Notes under the pieces: generated by a model
What the model was told of the DNA's origin: nothing
Database searches by the model: none
What the model saw: the letters and a program-made list of their open reading frames with translations, nothing else
Assembly (NCBI GenBank): GCA_946405575.1
Contig: CAMJHP010000026.1
Span: 1 to 38,173, forward strand
DNA length: 38,173 bases
Direction: 5' to 3'
DNA from: an uncultured Bacteroidales bacterium
GTDB lineage: Bacteria; Bacteroidota; Bacteroidia; Bacteroidales; F082
In this document: in pieces, positions 30,546 through 38,173 of the stretch
Layout: each line of letters opens with the position of its first letter
Position numbering within the stretch: position 1 is the stretch's first letter
Position numbers and translations under genes: made by a program

Positions 30546-32246
30546 ATGAAAACGAGACCCTTGATTTTTGGATGCCTGTTGCTGCTTATGGCTTGCAGCC
30601 AACCTAACCGCGAAGCCCAAAAGTTGCTCTGCCAAGCCGAAAGCATTGTAGAAACCCATCCCGATAGTGCCTTGCGCCTCATTGATAGTGTGATGCATTT
30701 GGAAATCTATTTCAGTGAAGACGAGCGTATGGAGATGGCTTTGCTGCAAGGCCGCGCCATCTACGGCAACGACCGCGATGCCACTGATCCAACTCAATCA
30801 AATGGCAACTTCTTGTTAGATAAGGTAATGAACCACATATACACCTCGCCCGACCTCGACCACGCTTCTGCCTATTTTGCCCAAAAAGGCCAACCCCAGA
30901 AGGCGGCTTTGGCCGCGCTTTACAAAGGTTACGACTTGCAGACGATTTATGCCGATAGTTTGGCCTTGCTATCTTTTGAGGAAGCCACGAAATATGGCCT
31001 TCGTGCAGGTGACAGTCTGACCATTGCTCGCGCCTTTTTCCAGATGGGACGGCATTTGCATTGGATAGATAAATACAAGGAAGCATCTGCAGCCTTGGAC
31101 TCCGCCGACCGTTATTTCGGCCATCACCTTTATGAAAGAGCCTTCGTGCAGAATATGTTAGGCTTGAATTACCAGTTTTTGAATGATTTCGACAATGCCA
31201 CGCTCGCTTTTGCCCAAAGCATTGATTTTGCAACAGAAAGCGGCAACGATGATGCGCTGTGGCGGGCTTTGTTCAACCAAGGTATAATGTTAGGCGGCAA
31301 GCATTTCGACAATAGGGATGCGGGATTGGAAGTGTTGAGGCTGTTGGAGACAGAAGACACAGGATTGAAACTGGCAACCAAGGCATACGGCATAAAAGAA
31401 TTGTTTTTTGATCATAATGTCAGACACGATATTAAACCATTAAGCGACGATTCGACTGGTTATTATCTCCGAATTTGGGCGAGGGCAAAGTCGCGCAGTC
31501 AAAAGTATAAATTTAGTGGTGATGACTTGTTTTCTTGTTATGGCCGACAACATGATCTTGTCCCTGTTTTTTTGTCGCATCGGATTATATCCGACGAAAC
31601 ATACTATGGTGCGAAATTTGGCGTGGTGCGAAATTATAGCCGTCAGCAACAACGAAACGATTATTTGAACTTGCGAAATACGATGGCTGAAAAGCAACTG
31701 CAAAAGCAGCATAAAACATTGGTTTTCTGCATTGTGGCTTTATTTGCACTAATAATAGGTGCGCTGCTGTATTGGCTGAAACGCAAGCCGAAAGCGGAAA
31801 CCATTGAAACCCCAATGGAAGAACAAAAACCGGAAATCCAAGTGACGGAACCGAAGCAGACCGAGGAAAATCCGTTTGTGAAACAGGAACTTACGACCCG
31901 CCTCCGCCTGATTCTATCCGCCTCACGCATCGAGAAAAACGCCTACGACCCCAAAATGGAGTGGAGACCTTTGGTGCGACAGGTGATGAACGGGAAGGAG
32001 ACCGCATTTGAGAGTGCCGTATCGGTCATCGAGGCGGCCTATCCGGGCTTGCAGGCGATGATTGCCGAACAATTCCCCGACCTGAACGAAACCGACGCCA
32101 AGGTGTGTCTGCTTTCGTGCAGCGGCCTCTCCAACGCTGAAATGGGCGACCTGCTCGGTTTGAGCGTCTATTCCATCAACAAAAGCCGCAGCGAATTGCG
32201 CAAAAAGTTGGGTTTCGAGCCTGACGAATTGAAGAACCGCTTGTAA
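30546..32246 (+). CDS. Membrane-anchored TPR protein with C-terminal HTH
   Basis: The 566-aa protein begins with a lipoprotein-type signal (LLLLMAC, Cys17). Helical TPR-like repeats fill residues ~24-285, a coiled stretch 365-388 precedes a membrane helix at 391-410 (TLVFCIVALFALIIGALLYW), and a cytoplasmic region follows. It ends in a LuxR-like helix-turn-helix at ~514-556 ('LNETDAKVCLLSCSGLSNAEMGDLLGLSVYSINKSRSELRKKLGF'). This plan suggests a one-piece transmembrane regulator that senses something outside and binds DNA inside. Whether the Cys17 signal is cleaved, given the later membrane helix, is unclear. It stands just upstream of the outer-membrane receptor gene, its likely target. Residues ~283-350 read less like TPR than the rest. 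Confidence 0.85.
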   Translation: MKTRPLIFGCLLLLMACSQPNREAQKLLCQAESIVETHPDSALRLIDSVMHLEIYFSEDERMEMALLQGRAIYGNDRDATDPTQSNGNFLLDKVMNHIYTSPDLDHASAYFAQKGQPQKAALAALYKGYDLQTIYADSLALLSFEEATKYGLRAGDSLTIARAFFQMGRHLHWIDKYKEASAALDSADRYFGHHLYERAFVQNMLGLNYQFLNDFDNATLAFAQSIDFATESGNDDALWRALFNQGIMLGGKHFDNRDAGLEVLRLLETEDTGLKLATKAYGIKELFFDHNVRHDIKPLSDDSTGYYLRIWARAKSRSQKYKFSGDDLFSCYGRQHDLVPVFLSHRIISDETYYGAKFGVVRNYSRQQQRNDYLNLRNTMAEKQLQKQHKTLVFCIVALFALIIGALLYWLKRKPKAETIETPMEEQKPEIQVTEPKQTEENPFVKQELTTRLRLILSASRIEKNAYDPKMEWRPLVRQVMNGKETAFESAVSVIEAAYPGLQAMIAEQFPDLNETDAKVCLLSCSGLSNAEMGDLLGLSVYSINKSRSELRKKLGFEPDELKNRL

Positions 32247-32282
32247 TTTCACTTCCTTATCTTATTGTGTTTTAGTTGTTTG

Positions 32283-32307
32283 CAAATCGTTCTTAAAGAA
32301 TGATTTG
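32283..32307. promoter_or_regulatory. Near-perfect 25-bp palindrome upstream of the receptor gene
   Basis: CAAATC-G-TTCTT-A-AAGAA-T-GATTTG (with one G-T position) is symmetrical about 32295. It lies 30 bases before the -33 element of the receptor gene promoter and has no T-run. It is a good operator candidate, perhaps for the HTH protein encoded immediately upstream. It could also act as a weak terminator. Confidence 0.55.
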
Positions 32308-32336
32308 TAAGCCGCCAAATCAAAATTGTAAACCCG

Positions 32337-32366
32337 TTGACAGGTCATCGGCTTGGGCTACTTTTG
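32337..32366 (+). promoter_or_regulatory. Promoter of the outer-membrane receptor gene
   Basis: TTG (32337-32339), 19 bases, then TACTTTTG (32359-32366), an exact TAnnTTTG. The transcript start would be near 32373, giving a leader of about 60 bases. Confidence 0.65.
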
Positions 32367-32374
32367 CCACAAAA

Positions 32375-32433
32375 TCAACAATTCAACAGTTAAACAATCA
32401 ACAAATCGAAGATTCAACAAAGTTAATTCAACA
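32375..32433 (+). repeat. Five TCAACA motifs in the receptor gene leader
   Basis: TCAACA occurs at 32375, 32383, 32398, 32414 and 32428, the last ending at the base before the ATG. The whole leader is A/C/T-rich and nearly free of G. There is no Shine-Dalgarno site. Confidence 0.6.
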
Positions 32434-34794
32434 ATGAAACACATTCCAACTTTAACCCTTATGCTAATGCTTTCAATGGCAGGCATAGCCCAGACCCACA
32501 CGTTGAGCGGTACGGTTTGCGACGAACAAGGAACTTTGCCCTACGCCACTGTTATGGTATGGCAAGGCAACGACACGGTGAAAGCCACTTACGGCATTAC
32601 CAACAAGCAAGGCGACTTTGCACTACACGGCCTAAAGGAAGGCCAATACAAAGGCTTGGTGAAGTTCACGGGCTTTGCGCATCTGCCTTTCTCGATCAAT
32701 CTTGACAAAGATGTGCACTTGGACACGTTACGCCTACAGCCCGACGTGCATCAACTGAATGAGGTGCAAGTAACCGCCTCCAAGGTCTTTGAGGACAAAT
32801 TCGACAAACTGAAAATGAACATCAGCGAACTGAAACTGCCACCTGCGGCCACCTATATTGACGCGCTCCAGGAAATCCCCGGTTCGTTCTACAAGGTGAG
32901 CGAGAACACGCTGACAGTCCTGAACAAGCCCGTGCTCGTGCTACTTAACGGCAGGCCGCTTCGCGTTTCGTTCAGCCAAATCACCGATATGTTGCAAGGC
33001 GAAAAGGCCGAGGACATCGCCGAGGTGGAAATTATGTATGAAACCCCGCCACGCTTCGCGGGCGAGTGGGATGGCCCTGTGGTGAACATTATCACGAAGA
33101 AGAACTTGGCCACGGGCTTCTACGGCAGCGTTTCAGGCGACCTGCAACTGCGCAAACGCCTTGGTGCGAGGTCGTCGCTCAATCTCAACTTCAGAACCTT
33201 GAAAACCAACACCTATCTGTATCTGTCGCAAAACTACAATCCGAGGGAGTATGCCTACCGCTATTGGCAGTATCGCGAGGGTGGCGACACGCTGATGCGG
33301 CGCGAGGCAAACCATACCAGCAATATGAACTCCTATTATTTGAACACGGGCACAGGCATCCAGTTTGACGACAACAACTCATTGGACATCAACTTCTCGG
33401 GAGACCTCGATTTCGACCACGACAACATCGATGAGTATATCCTCGACCGTGGAACGGCCATCCATTCCACCGACACGGCGCGGAACGATTCGCGTTCTTA
33501 TTGGGGCGACATCTATTACAAGCACAACTTCAACGACCCCAAGCATTACATCACGGTGGATGCCAATTTGAGCCACAACCTCAATGCGTCGGGCAACCTG
33601 CGCCAATACAACTATTTGCTTGATTCGGTGACTTACAACCGTGATGCTTCGCCCTATTCCGGTTGGCTTTTCTCGACCCGCGCCGACTATACCCGTGAAT
33701 GGGACAAAATCCGAATCCAATCTGGTCTCTCTTACCACTATTCCGATTTGGAAAATGATTTCAGTTATGAAAATCTCATTGACGGCACTTGGCAACCTGA
33801 CATTTTGGTAACCAACGATTTCAATTACAAGGAGAACTCCTTCATGGGCTATTTCATTTTTGACCATCAGGTGAGCGAGAAGTTCAGTTATGTCCTCACG
33901 CTTACCGACTCGTATGTGCGCACTTTGGGCATTTCGGAAACCACAGGAATCAAGACACCATACAACTACAACGTCTTTCGTCCCAATTTCACCTTGCGAT
34001 TCAAACCCCATGAGGACCATTATTTCACCTTCAACTACAGTCGCAACTATGGCAAGCCCAATTTCACTTATCTGAATCCCTTCCGCAAGTACGAAAGTCC
34101 TGTCTATTATGTGGAGGGCAACCCCAACCTGAAACACTCCACACAGAACAGTGTAACGTTCAAATACCGCTATCGTTATTGGTTGAACTTTGCTGTTACG
34201 TATGGTCATGATGAGGACTATGTGCTACAGGTGCCGCAATTGGATGCTGACGGCGCCATCATCGGCTACACTTACGGCAATTTCGGCACGAGAGACGAAT
34301 TGTTGTTCATTCTGAATATGTCGAAAAGGTTCTTCGACAACCGGTTGAACATAGGTTTATTTGGTCAGGCGAAATATGAGAATTACAACAGCAGCGATGC
34401 CCTCGACTACCGCAATTCATTGTGGAGTTACTTTGCGAATCTTGATTTCTCGTATGTGCTATTCAAGAAATACGATGTGGAATTGGGCGGCTATGCTTTG
34501 TATTCTTCTTCGCATCTCAGTGGCTATGCCAAGACACAAGGTCATCCCAAAATGGGCCTGCACCTCTCGGCAAGGTTCTTGGAAGGCAACCTGCAAACTA
34601 GTATCAGTGTGAACGATGTGTTTAACAACGATGTTGGCAACCGTGTGAGCCTTTTAGACGGTGTCGTCTCAAAGAGTGACAACATCATCGATGCACGCTA
34701 CATCCGCCTTTCCGTGCGCTACAGTTTCAACCGCAAGAACCTAAAGCGTTTCGAGAACCATCAGGGGAGCAATGCGGATAGCGGTAGGTTGTGA
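32434..34794 (+). CDS. Outer-membrane beta-barrel protein with regulatory-like N-domain
   Basis: The 786-aa precursor has signal peptide MKHIPTLTLMLMLSMAGIA with Gln at +1. A carboxypeptidase-regulatory-like domain comes next ('LSGTVCDEQGTLPYATVMVWQGNDTVKATYGITNKQGDFALHGL'). A plug-like segment ('LNEVQVTAS' and 'LLNGRPLRVSFSQITDML' to 'VEIMYETPPRFAGEWDGPVVNIITKK') and a large C-terminal barrel with many aromatic-rich strands follow. It fits the OMP_b-brl_3/TonB-dependent receptor type. No SusD partner is adjacent. The ligand is unknown. It is probably regulated by the TPR-HTH protein upstream. The stop is followed after one base by the stop of rsmA. Confidence 0.88.
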   Translation: MKHIPTLTLMLMLSMAGIAQTHTLSGTVCDEQGTLPYATVMVWQGNDTVKATYGITNKQGDFALHGLKEGQYKGLVKFTGFAHLPFSINLDKDVHLDTLRLQPDVHQLNEVQVTASKVFEDKFDKLKMNISELKLPPAATYIDALQEIPGSFYKVSENTLTVLNKPVLVLLNGRPLRVSFSQITDMLQGEKAEDIAEVEIMYETPPRFAGEWDGPVVNIITKKNLATGFYGSVSGDLQLRKRLGARSSLNLNFRTLKTNTYLYLSQNYNPREYAYRYWQYREGGDTLMRREANHTSNMNSYYLNTGTGIQFDDNNSLDINFSGDLDFDHDNIDEYILDRGTAIHSTDTARNDSRSYWGDIYYKHNFNDPKHYITVDANLSHNLNASGNLRQYNYLLDSVTYNRDASPYSGWLFSTRADYTREWDKIRIQSGLSYHYSDLENDFSYENLIDGTWQPDILVTNDFNYKENSFMGYFIFDHQVSEKFSYVLTLTDSYVRTLGISETTGIKTPYNYNVFRPNFTLRFKPHEDHYFTFNYSRNYGKPNFTYLNPFRKYESPVYYVEGNPNLKHSTQNSVTFKYRYRYWLNFAVTYGHDEDYVLQVPQLDADGAIIGYTYGNFGTRDELLFILNMSKRFFDNRLNIGLFGQAKYENYNSSDALDYRNSLWSYFANLDFSYVLFKKYDVELGGYALYSSSHLSGYAKTQGHPKMGLHLSARFLEGNLQTSISVNDVFNNDVGNRVSLLDGVVSKSDNIIDARYIRLSVRYSFNRKNLKRFENHQGSNADSGRL

Positions 34795-34795
34795 T

Positions 34796-35560
34796 TTAGC
34801 CCCCAATCAGATTCGTCAAATCAATAAACTCCTGCACCGACAGTTGCTCGGGACGTTTGTTGAAGACCTCGTTTTCGATGATTTCTGGCCTGAGCATCGG
34901 GCGCAATGAGTTGCGCATGGTCTTGCGGCGCTGGTTGAAGGCCTGCTTGACGATGCTCACAAACAGCTTCTCATCGCAGCCCAAGTCGGTGACCGCATTG
35001 CGCCTCATCTTGATAACCGCCGATTTCACCTTAGGAGGTGGGTTGAAGACATTTTCGTGTACCGTGAAGAGGTAATCAATGTCGTACCAAGCTTGCATCA
35101 GCACGCTTAGGATGCCGTAGGTCTTGCTGCCTTCCTTGGCGGCCATTCTTTCTGCCATTTCCTTCTGCACCATGCCAACGACTTCAACGACTTGTTCCTT
35201 GTATTTCAACACTTGGAAGAAAATCTGGCTGCTGATATTGTAGGGAAAATTTCCGATGACGGCTATGTTTTGTTTCCCGAATTGGCTCAAATCGGTACGG
35301 AGGAAGTCGCCTTCAATCAGCCGCTCGCCGAGCATAGGAAAATGCTTCTCCAAATAGGTGATAGACTCCTTGTCGATTTCGATGACATAGAACTTGTCCA
35401 AGATGTCCTGCACCATAAATTGGGTCAAAATGCCCATACCGGCACCTACCTCCACAACACTTTCCACGTTGGGCGACAGCTGTTCTACAATGCGTTGGGC
35501 TATGTTTTGGTCGGTCAGGAAATGCTGGCCTAAGGCTTTCTTGGGTCTAACATCATACAT
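34796..35560 (-). CDS. rsmA: 16S rRNA dimethyladenosine transferase RsmA/KsgA
   Basis: It dimethylates two adjacent adenosines near the 3' end of 16S rRNA (A1518 and A1519 in E. coli numbering) during small-subunit maturation. The start 'VRPKKALGQHFLTDQNIAQRIV' is characteristic. The SAM-binding motif 'VVEVGAGMGILTQFM' is at 35-49, the catalytic 'NFPYNISS' (Asn104-Tyr107) is intact, and 'FNPPPKVKSAVI' is the usual later motif. Length 254 aa is normal. It converges with the receptor gene with one base between stops, so no room exists for a separate terminator. Confidence 0.96.
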   Translation of the reverse strand: MYDVRPKKALGQHFLTDQNIAQRIVEQLSPNVESVVEVGAGMGILTQFMVQDILDKFYVIEIDKESITYLEKHFPMLGERLIEGDFLRTDLSQFGKQNIAVIGNFPYNISSQIFFQVLKYKEQVVEVVGMVQKEMAERMAAKEGSKTYGILSVLMQAWYDIDYLFTVHENVFNPPPKVKSAVIKMRRNAVTDLGCDEKLFVSIVKQAFNQRRKTMRNSLRPMLRPEIIENEVFNKRPEQLSVQEFIDLTNLIGG

Positions 35561-35576
35561 TGTCGTTCATTTATTT

Positions 35577-35744
35577 AACTACAGATTTGACAGATTTTAC
35601 CGATTCATTTCCGAAAATTGTGAGTCGCAAGCTCCTGATTATTACAGATAGATTATTTGCTGATGGCAGGAATCTGTATCAATTGGCACTTGTGCCTCTG
35701 AATTTCATTGTCGGAAATCTGTTTCATCTGTGTAATCCGTAGTT
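35577..35744. repeat. 168-bp imperfect inverted-repeat element
   Basis: The left ~46 bases (from AACTACAGATT) match the reverse complement of the right ~46 bases (AACTACGGATTACACAGAT on the other strand) with scattered differences. 'ACAGAT' recurs within both arms. The central part contains GGCAC-TT-GTGCC (35685-35696) and 'CAGAT'/'ATCTG' pairs. It fills the gap between the start of rsmA and the stop of the TPR gene. It looks like a small non-coding mobile repeat (MITE-like) or an extended mRNA hairpin. Confidence 0.65.
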
Positions 35745-35746
35745 TA

Positions 35747-37609
35747 TTACAATTTTCTGTAGTTCTTTTTCGCTTGCGCGGTATAAATGCTCGTCGGATA
35801 CTCATCAATCAATTTCTCGTAATGCCGCTTGGCCGATTCTTTGTCTTTTAATTCATTTTGTTCAATCAGTGCGGCATGCATCAGTGCGGCATCGGCAATA
35901 TAACTATAGGGGTATTGCTCCATAATCTGCATAAACAGTTGCTCGGCAGTTTCAAAAGCTTTACGTTTTTCCTCGATTTCACCTTTGCGGAACAGCGCGT
36001 GTGCTTTGCTGACTTCGTTGCCTGTAGCGATGATATCATCAAGCAGTACGACGGCCTCGTCTTCGCGTTGCTGGTAGATTCTGTAGTCAGCGCGGGCCAA
36101 TTTGTTGAGTTCCATTCCTGTAGTGTCGACTTCGAGGTTGTCCTTGATGACCAAAGAGAGCGTCATGGCATCGTTAGCTATGAGCTTTGAGGTAGCAGCT
36201 TTCAACACTTTCAGTTGGCTCTCAGCCCATTCATATTCACCAATGAAATAGCGGAGTTGGGCATTCTTGAAGCGGGCTTCGTGGCCGAGAGGTTCTTCCT
36301 TCATACTCTTGTCGACTTGGCTGTAAAGCAGCGTGGCTTCCCAAACCTCGTCTTTGTAGAGATATATGTCGGCAAGTTTCAGCTTAAGTTCGGCTTTGTC
36401 TTGTTTGCTTCCAACGGTCTCAATGGTCTGCGTGAGTAAGGCAACGGCTTCTTCCGACTTGTTGAGTTGATAGGTCAAAATGTCGGCCTGAATCAAGATT
36501 AGTTTCGACAGGTCGTTGGTGTTGATTTCGCTATAAGCCTCGTCGATTCGTTTCGATAGTTTTTCGTAAGCTTTTGTTTCTGTGCTATTTGAGGCTCTCA
36601 GTTTGAGATAATCGGCTTTGATGCTGCCAGTGAGGGCTTGTCCATAGTAGGGACTGCTGACACCTTTGTTCAGAATATAGGCATAACCTTGCTTTGCGAT
36701 GTCGTATTGCTTGTTGTTGAGGCAGATGCCCGATAGATTGTTGATTTGGGTGTCTTGGTCGTGCGTCTTGCGATCAATGCTTTGGCTTTGGGCCAAAGCA
36801 ATGTCATAGTCCTCTTGTTGTAGGGCAAACCAAACGAGGAGTTGGGCAAATTCCAAATTGTCAGGTTTTTCTTGGGTCTGTTTTAGCAAAGCAATGCGTA
36901 GCTCGTCGGAGATGCTATGGTTCACGTCATAGAACATCATAGTTTGCAGTCGGTTGCGGACATTGTTGTATTGCCCAGGATGGGCTTCTAATTCAAGGAA
37001 ATAATACCGAAAAGCCTCTTGATAATTGGCAGATGACTGATGAATGTAGGCTTGATCTAGATAGAAAGTTTCCTTTCCGTCGAGAAGTGTATTGCCTTTT
37101 TCCAAGACCGCTATGGCCATTTCGTTCAACCCTCTTGACTGAAAGGCATAGCTTAGGTTGCGAATGGTGGGTGCGTGGTCAGGTAGGTCTTTCATTATTT
37201 CGTTGAACTGTTTTTTGGCTTTGTCCGACTTGCCTTGTATGGTATAGACATAAATAATGTCTGCAACGGTTTTGTAGTAACCAGGGTTCTTTTTCGCAAA
37301 GGCTTTCAGTTCACGCTCGGCTTTGTCATATTCCTTCAGATGGAGCAAACATTCTATAAACTGCTGGAAATGACTAATTTGGTTAGTCTTCTCATAGAGT
37401 TTTTCGTACAACTCACAGGCTTTTTCATAATTTTGCTCGCGGTAAAACTGAGAGGCTAATTGCTCATCGATTTGGATTTGATCCTTCTGCTTGGCATCCA
37501 CTTTCTTGCCTTTGGTGGGCACGTTGATTTGCGCATTCATTGGAACGACGAATGCGAGGGTAAAGAGCAGGAAGAAAATCCAGTGTCGTTTCATGGGAAG
37601 GCCATTCAT
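35747..37609 (-). CDS. Exported TPR-repeat protein
   Basis: The ~620-aa product has a signal peptide ending 'FVVPMNA' with Gln at +1. The mature protein is almost entirely tandem helical repeats of TPR type (for example 'ASQFYREQNYEKACELYEKLYEKT', 'LKEYDKAERELKAFAKKNPG', 'AEQLFMQIMEQYPYSYIADAALM'), so it is a periplasmic or membrane-associated protein-binding scaffold. The start at 37609 (MNGLPMKRHW) overlaps the stop of the upstream lipoprotein gene by four bases (ATGA), suggesting coupling; ATG 37594 (MKRHW) is the alternative. The tight pairing with the lipoprotein suggests that they work in one envelope complex. No specific function is known. Confidence 0.85.
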   Translation of the reverse strand: MNGLPMKRHWIFFLLFTLAFVVPMNAQINVPTKGKKVDAKQKDQIQIDEQLASQFYREQNYEKACELYEKLYEKTNQISHFQQFIECLLHLKEYDKAERELKAFAKKNPGYYKTVADIIYVYTIQGKSDKAKKQFNEIMKDLPDHAPTIRNLSYAFQSRGLNEMAIAVLEKGNTLLDGKETFYLDQAYIHQSSANYQEAFRYYFLELEAHPGQYNNVRNRLQTMMFYDVNHSISDELRIALLKQTQEKPDNLEFAQLLVWFALQQEDYDIALAQSQSIDRKTHDQDTQINNLSGICLNNKQYDIAKQGYAYILNKGVSSPYYGQALTGSIKADYLKLRASNSTETKAYEKLSKRIDEAYSEINTNDLSKLILIQADILTYQLNKSEEAVALLTQTIETVGSKQDKAELKLKLADIYLYKDEVWEATLLYSQVDKSMKEEPLGHEARFKNAQLRYFIGEYEWAESQLKVLKAATSKLIANDAMTLSLVIKDNLEVDTTGMELNKLARADYRIYQQREDEAVVLLDDIIATGNEVSKAHALFRKGEIEEKRKAFETAEQLFMQIMEQYPYSYIADAALMHAALIEQNELKDKESAKRHYEKLIDEYPTSIYTAQAKKNYRKL

Positions 37610-38100
37610 TTCTTGTTTATAAAATTGTCCAAGTCCTTGCAACAGTTGCCCAAACGGTCTTTGAAATAGGCCACTTGGTTGCTCAACTTTTCAACTTGTT
37701 GGGTCTCGGCATTAATATAAACCTCAACCAACGAATCGGAAAGATAATGGGTCTGGGCATCAGTTTTGAGCAGTTCGAGGCGTTGTAGCGTGGAGTCCAT
37801 CTCGGCTTGCATGACGGGTCGTGTCTCCTTGAACTGTTGGACGTAAGCGTTCACAAGTTGCAGCTTCTGAAAGGCTTTGTCCAGTTGCTCCTCAGGTAAA
37901 TACTGTAAAGCAGAGTCGCAGGAGAAAAGGTCCTTCTCAAGTTGAAGGAAAGTATTGGTATTTAATTCGTTCAGAGCCTTGGCCTCCTTGTTGACTTGCT
38001 TTTTCAGTGCGTCGATTTTGTCTATGTTGGTTTTGGATTGGCAGCTGGCAAGCAGCAGCAACATAGCGAGCCATCCGATAAAGAAGAGTTTTTTATTCAT
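37606..38100 (-). CDS. Small coiled-coil lipoprotein
   Basis: The 164-aa precursor starts MNKKLFFIGWLAMLLLLASC (lipid on Cys20), followed by a mature part that is nearly all helix and probably coiled coil ('IDALKKQVNKEAKALNELN', 'LDKAFQKLQLVNAYVQQF', 'AETQQVEKLSNQVAYFKDRLG'). I chose ATG 38100 because the promoter box TATCTTTG lies at 38133-38140 on the minus strand; the codon at 38172 is upstream of that box. Its stop overlaps the next gene's ATG. Function is unknown; a role as partner of the TPR protein is inferred from the overlap. Confidence 0.8.
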   Translation of the reverse strand: MNKKLFFIGWLAMLLLLASCQSKTNIDKIDALKKQVNKEAKALNELNTNTFLQLEKDLFSCDSALQYLPEEQLDKAFQKLQLVNAYVQQFKETRPVMQAEMDSTLQRLELLKTDAQTHYLSDSLVEVYINAETQQVEKLSNQVAYFKDRLGNCCKDLDNFINKK

Positions 38101-38132
38101 GAGGTTTTGACAGTCATTGTTGGTTAGGTCGG

Positions 38133-38140
38133 CAAAGATA
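38133..38140 (-). promoter_or_regulatory. -7 box of the lipoprotein-TPR operon
   Basis: Minus strand TATCTTTG, an exact TAnnTTTG, 32 bases before ATG 38100. A good -33 element was not identified. Confidence 0.5.
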
Positions 38141-38173
38141 CGCATTTTGGCGGAAACAGCCTTTTGTGACATA

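Noticed and set aside
32283..32307. Intrinsic terminator after the TPR-HTH gene
   Set aside because: The palindrome has a one-base centre and no T-run, unlike the other terminators in this window, so an operator is the better reading.
33379..34209. 276-aa open frame on the minus strand across the receptor gene
   Set aside because: Antisense shadow; the plus-strand barrel protein has signal peptide, promoter and family pattern.

Overview
This window reads as a chromosomal segment of a Bacteroidota (Bacteroidales-type) bacterium. Several independent signs agree. Promoter -7 boxes of the TAnnTTTG type precede many genes. Shine-Dalgarno sites are rare. Signal peptidase I sites are followed by glutamine in six of seven exported proteins. 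There is a C-terminal type IX secretion (T9SS) sorting domain, DUF4249-like lipoproteins, TPR/HTH membrane regulators, carboxypeptidase-regulatory/beta-barrel outer-membrane proteins, and the gene run yicC-gmk-nadD. Housekeeping genes (lysS, dnaK, holB, rsmA, gmk, nadD) are interleaved with accessory genes. No rRNA, tRNA or CRISPR array was seen.

Layout. 1-3.7 kb: 3' end of a DUF4340-like gene, then a leftward operon of a DUF5674 gene, a small helical protein and holB, then an orphan polytopic membrane protein. 3.7-6.5 kb: an accessory island with a tightly overlapping three-gene cassette (DUF3791-like, DUF3990-like ADP-ribosyltransferase fold, 76-aa partner). The cassette is bracketed by a 60-bp direct repeat that is the 3' tail of a coding frame, and an AT-rich orphan exported protein follows. 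6.7-11.9 kb: lysS, an M23/LysM peptidase and dnaK, with strong hairpin terminators. 11.9-17.1 kb: a second accessory block, all leftward: two orphan proteins, an AAA/DUF4143 ATPase with a 33-bp tandem repeat over its promoter, a class I amidotransferase (peptidase C26), and an AlbA_2/HATPase/wHTH regulator. A relic of the amidotransferase 3' end lies beyond the ATPase gene, so that gene is also bracketed by a direct repeat.

17.2-21.5 kb: a large MscS channel, a glutaminyl-peptide cyclotransferase lipoprotein and a small outer-membrane barrel. 21.5-28.1 kb: a decayed IS4-type transposase, a T9SS-exported PNGase F-like protein, and divergently a tandem array of three paralogous lipoproteins. 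28.2-30.3 kb: yicC-gmk-nadD, with hairpin repeats in the gaps. 30.5-34.8 kb: a TPR-TM-HTH lipoprotein regulator and an outer-membrane beta-barrel receptor with a near-perfect palindrome upstream of its promoter. 34.8-38.2 kb: rsmA, a 168-bp imperfect inverted-repeat element, a TPR protein and a lipoprotein.

The most interesting points are the DUF3791/DUF3990/76-aa cassette as a candidate toxin-antitoxin or ADP-ribosylation module, the two cases of a gene cassette bracketed by duplicated gene 3' ends, the tandem repeats over the ATPase promoter, and the co-occurrence of glutaminyl cyclase with exported proteins that begin with Gln. All functional statements rest on reading the translated sequence; no database search was run.
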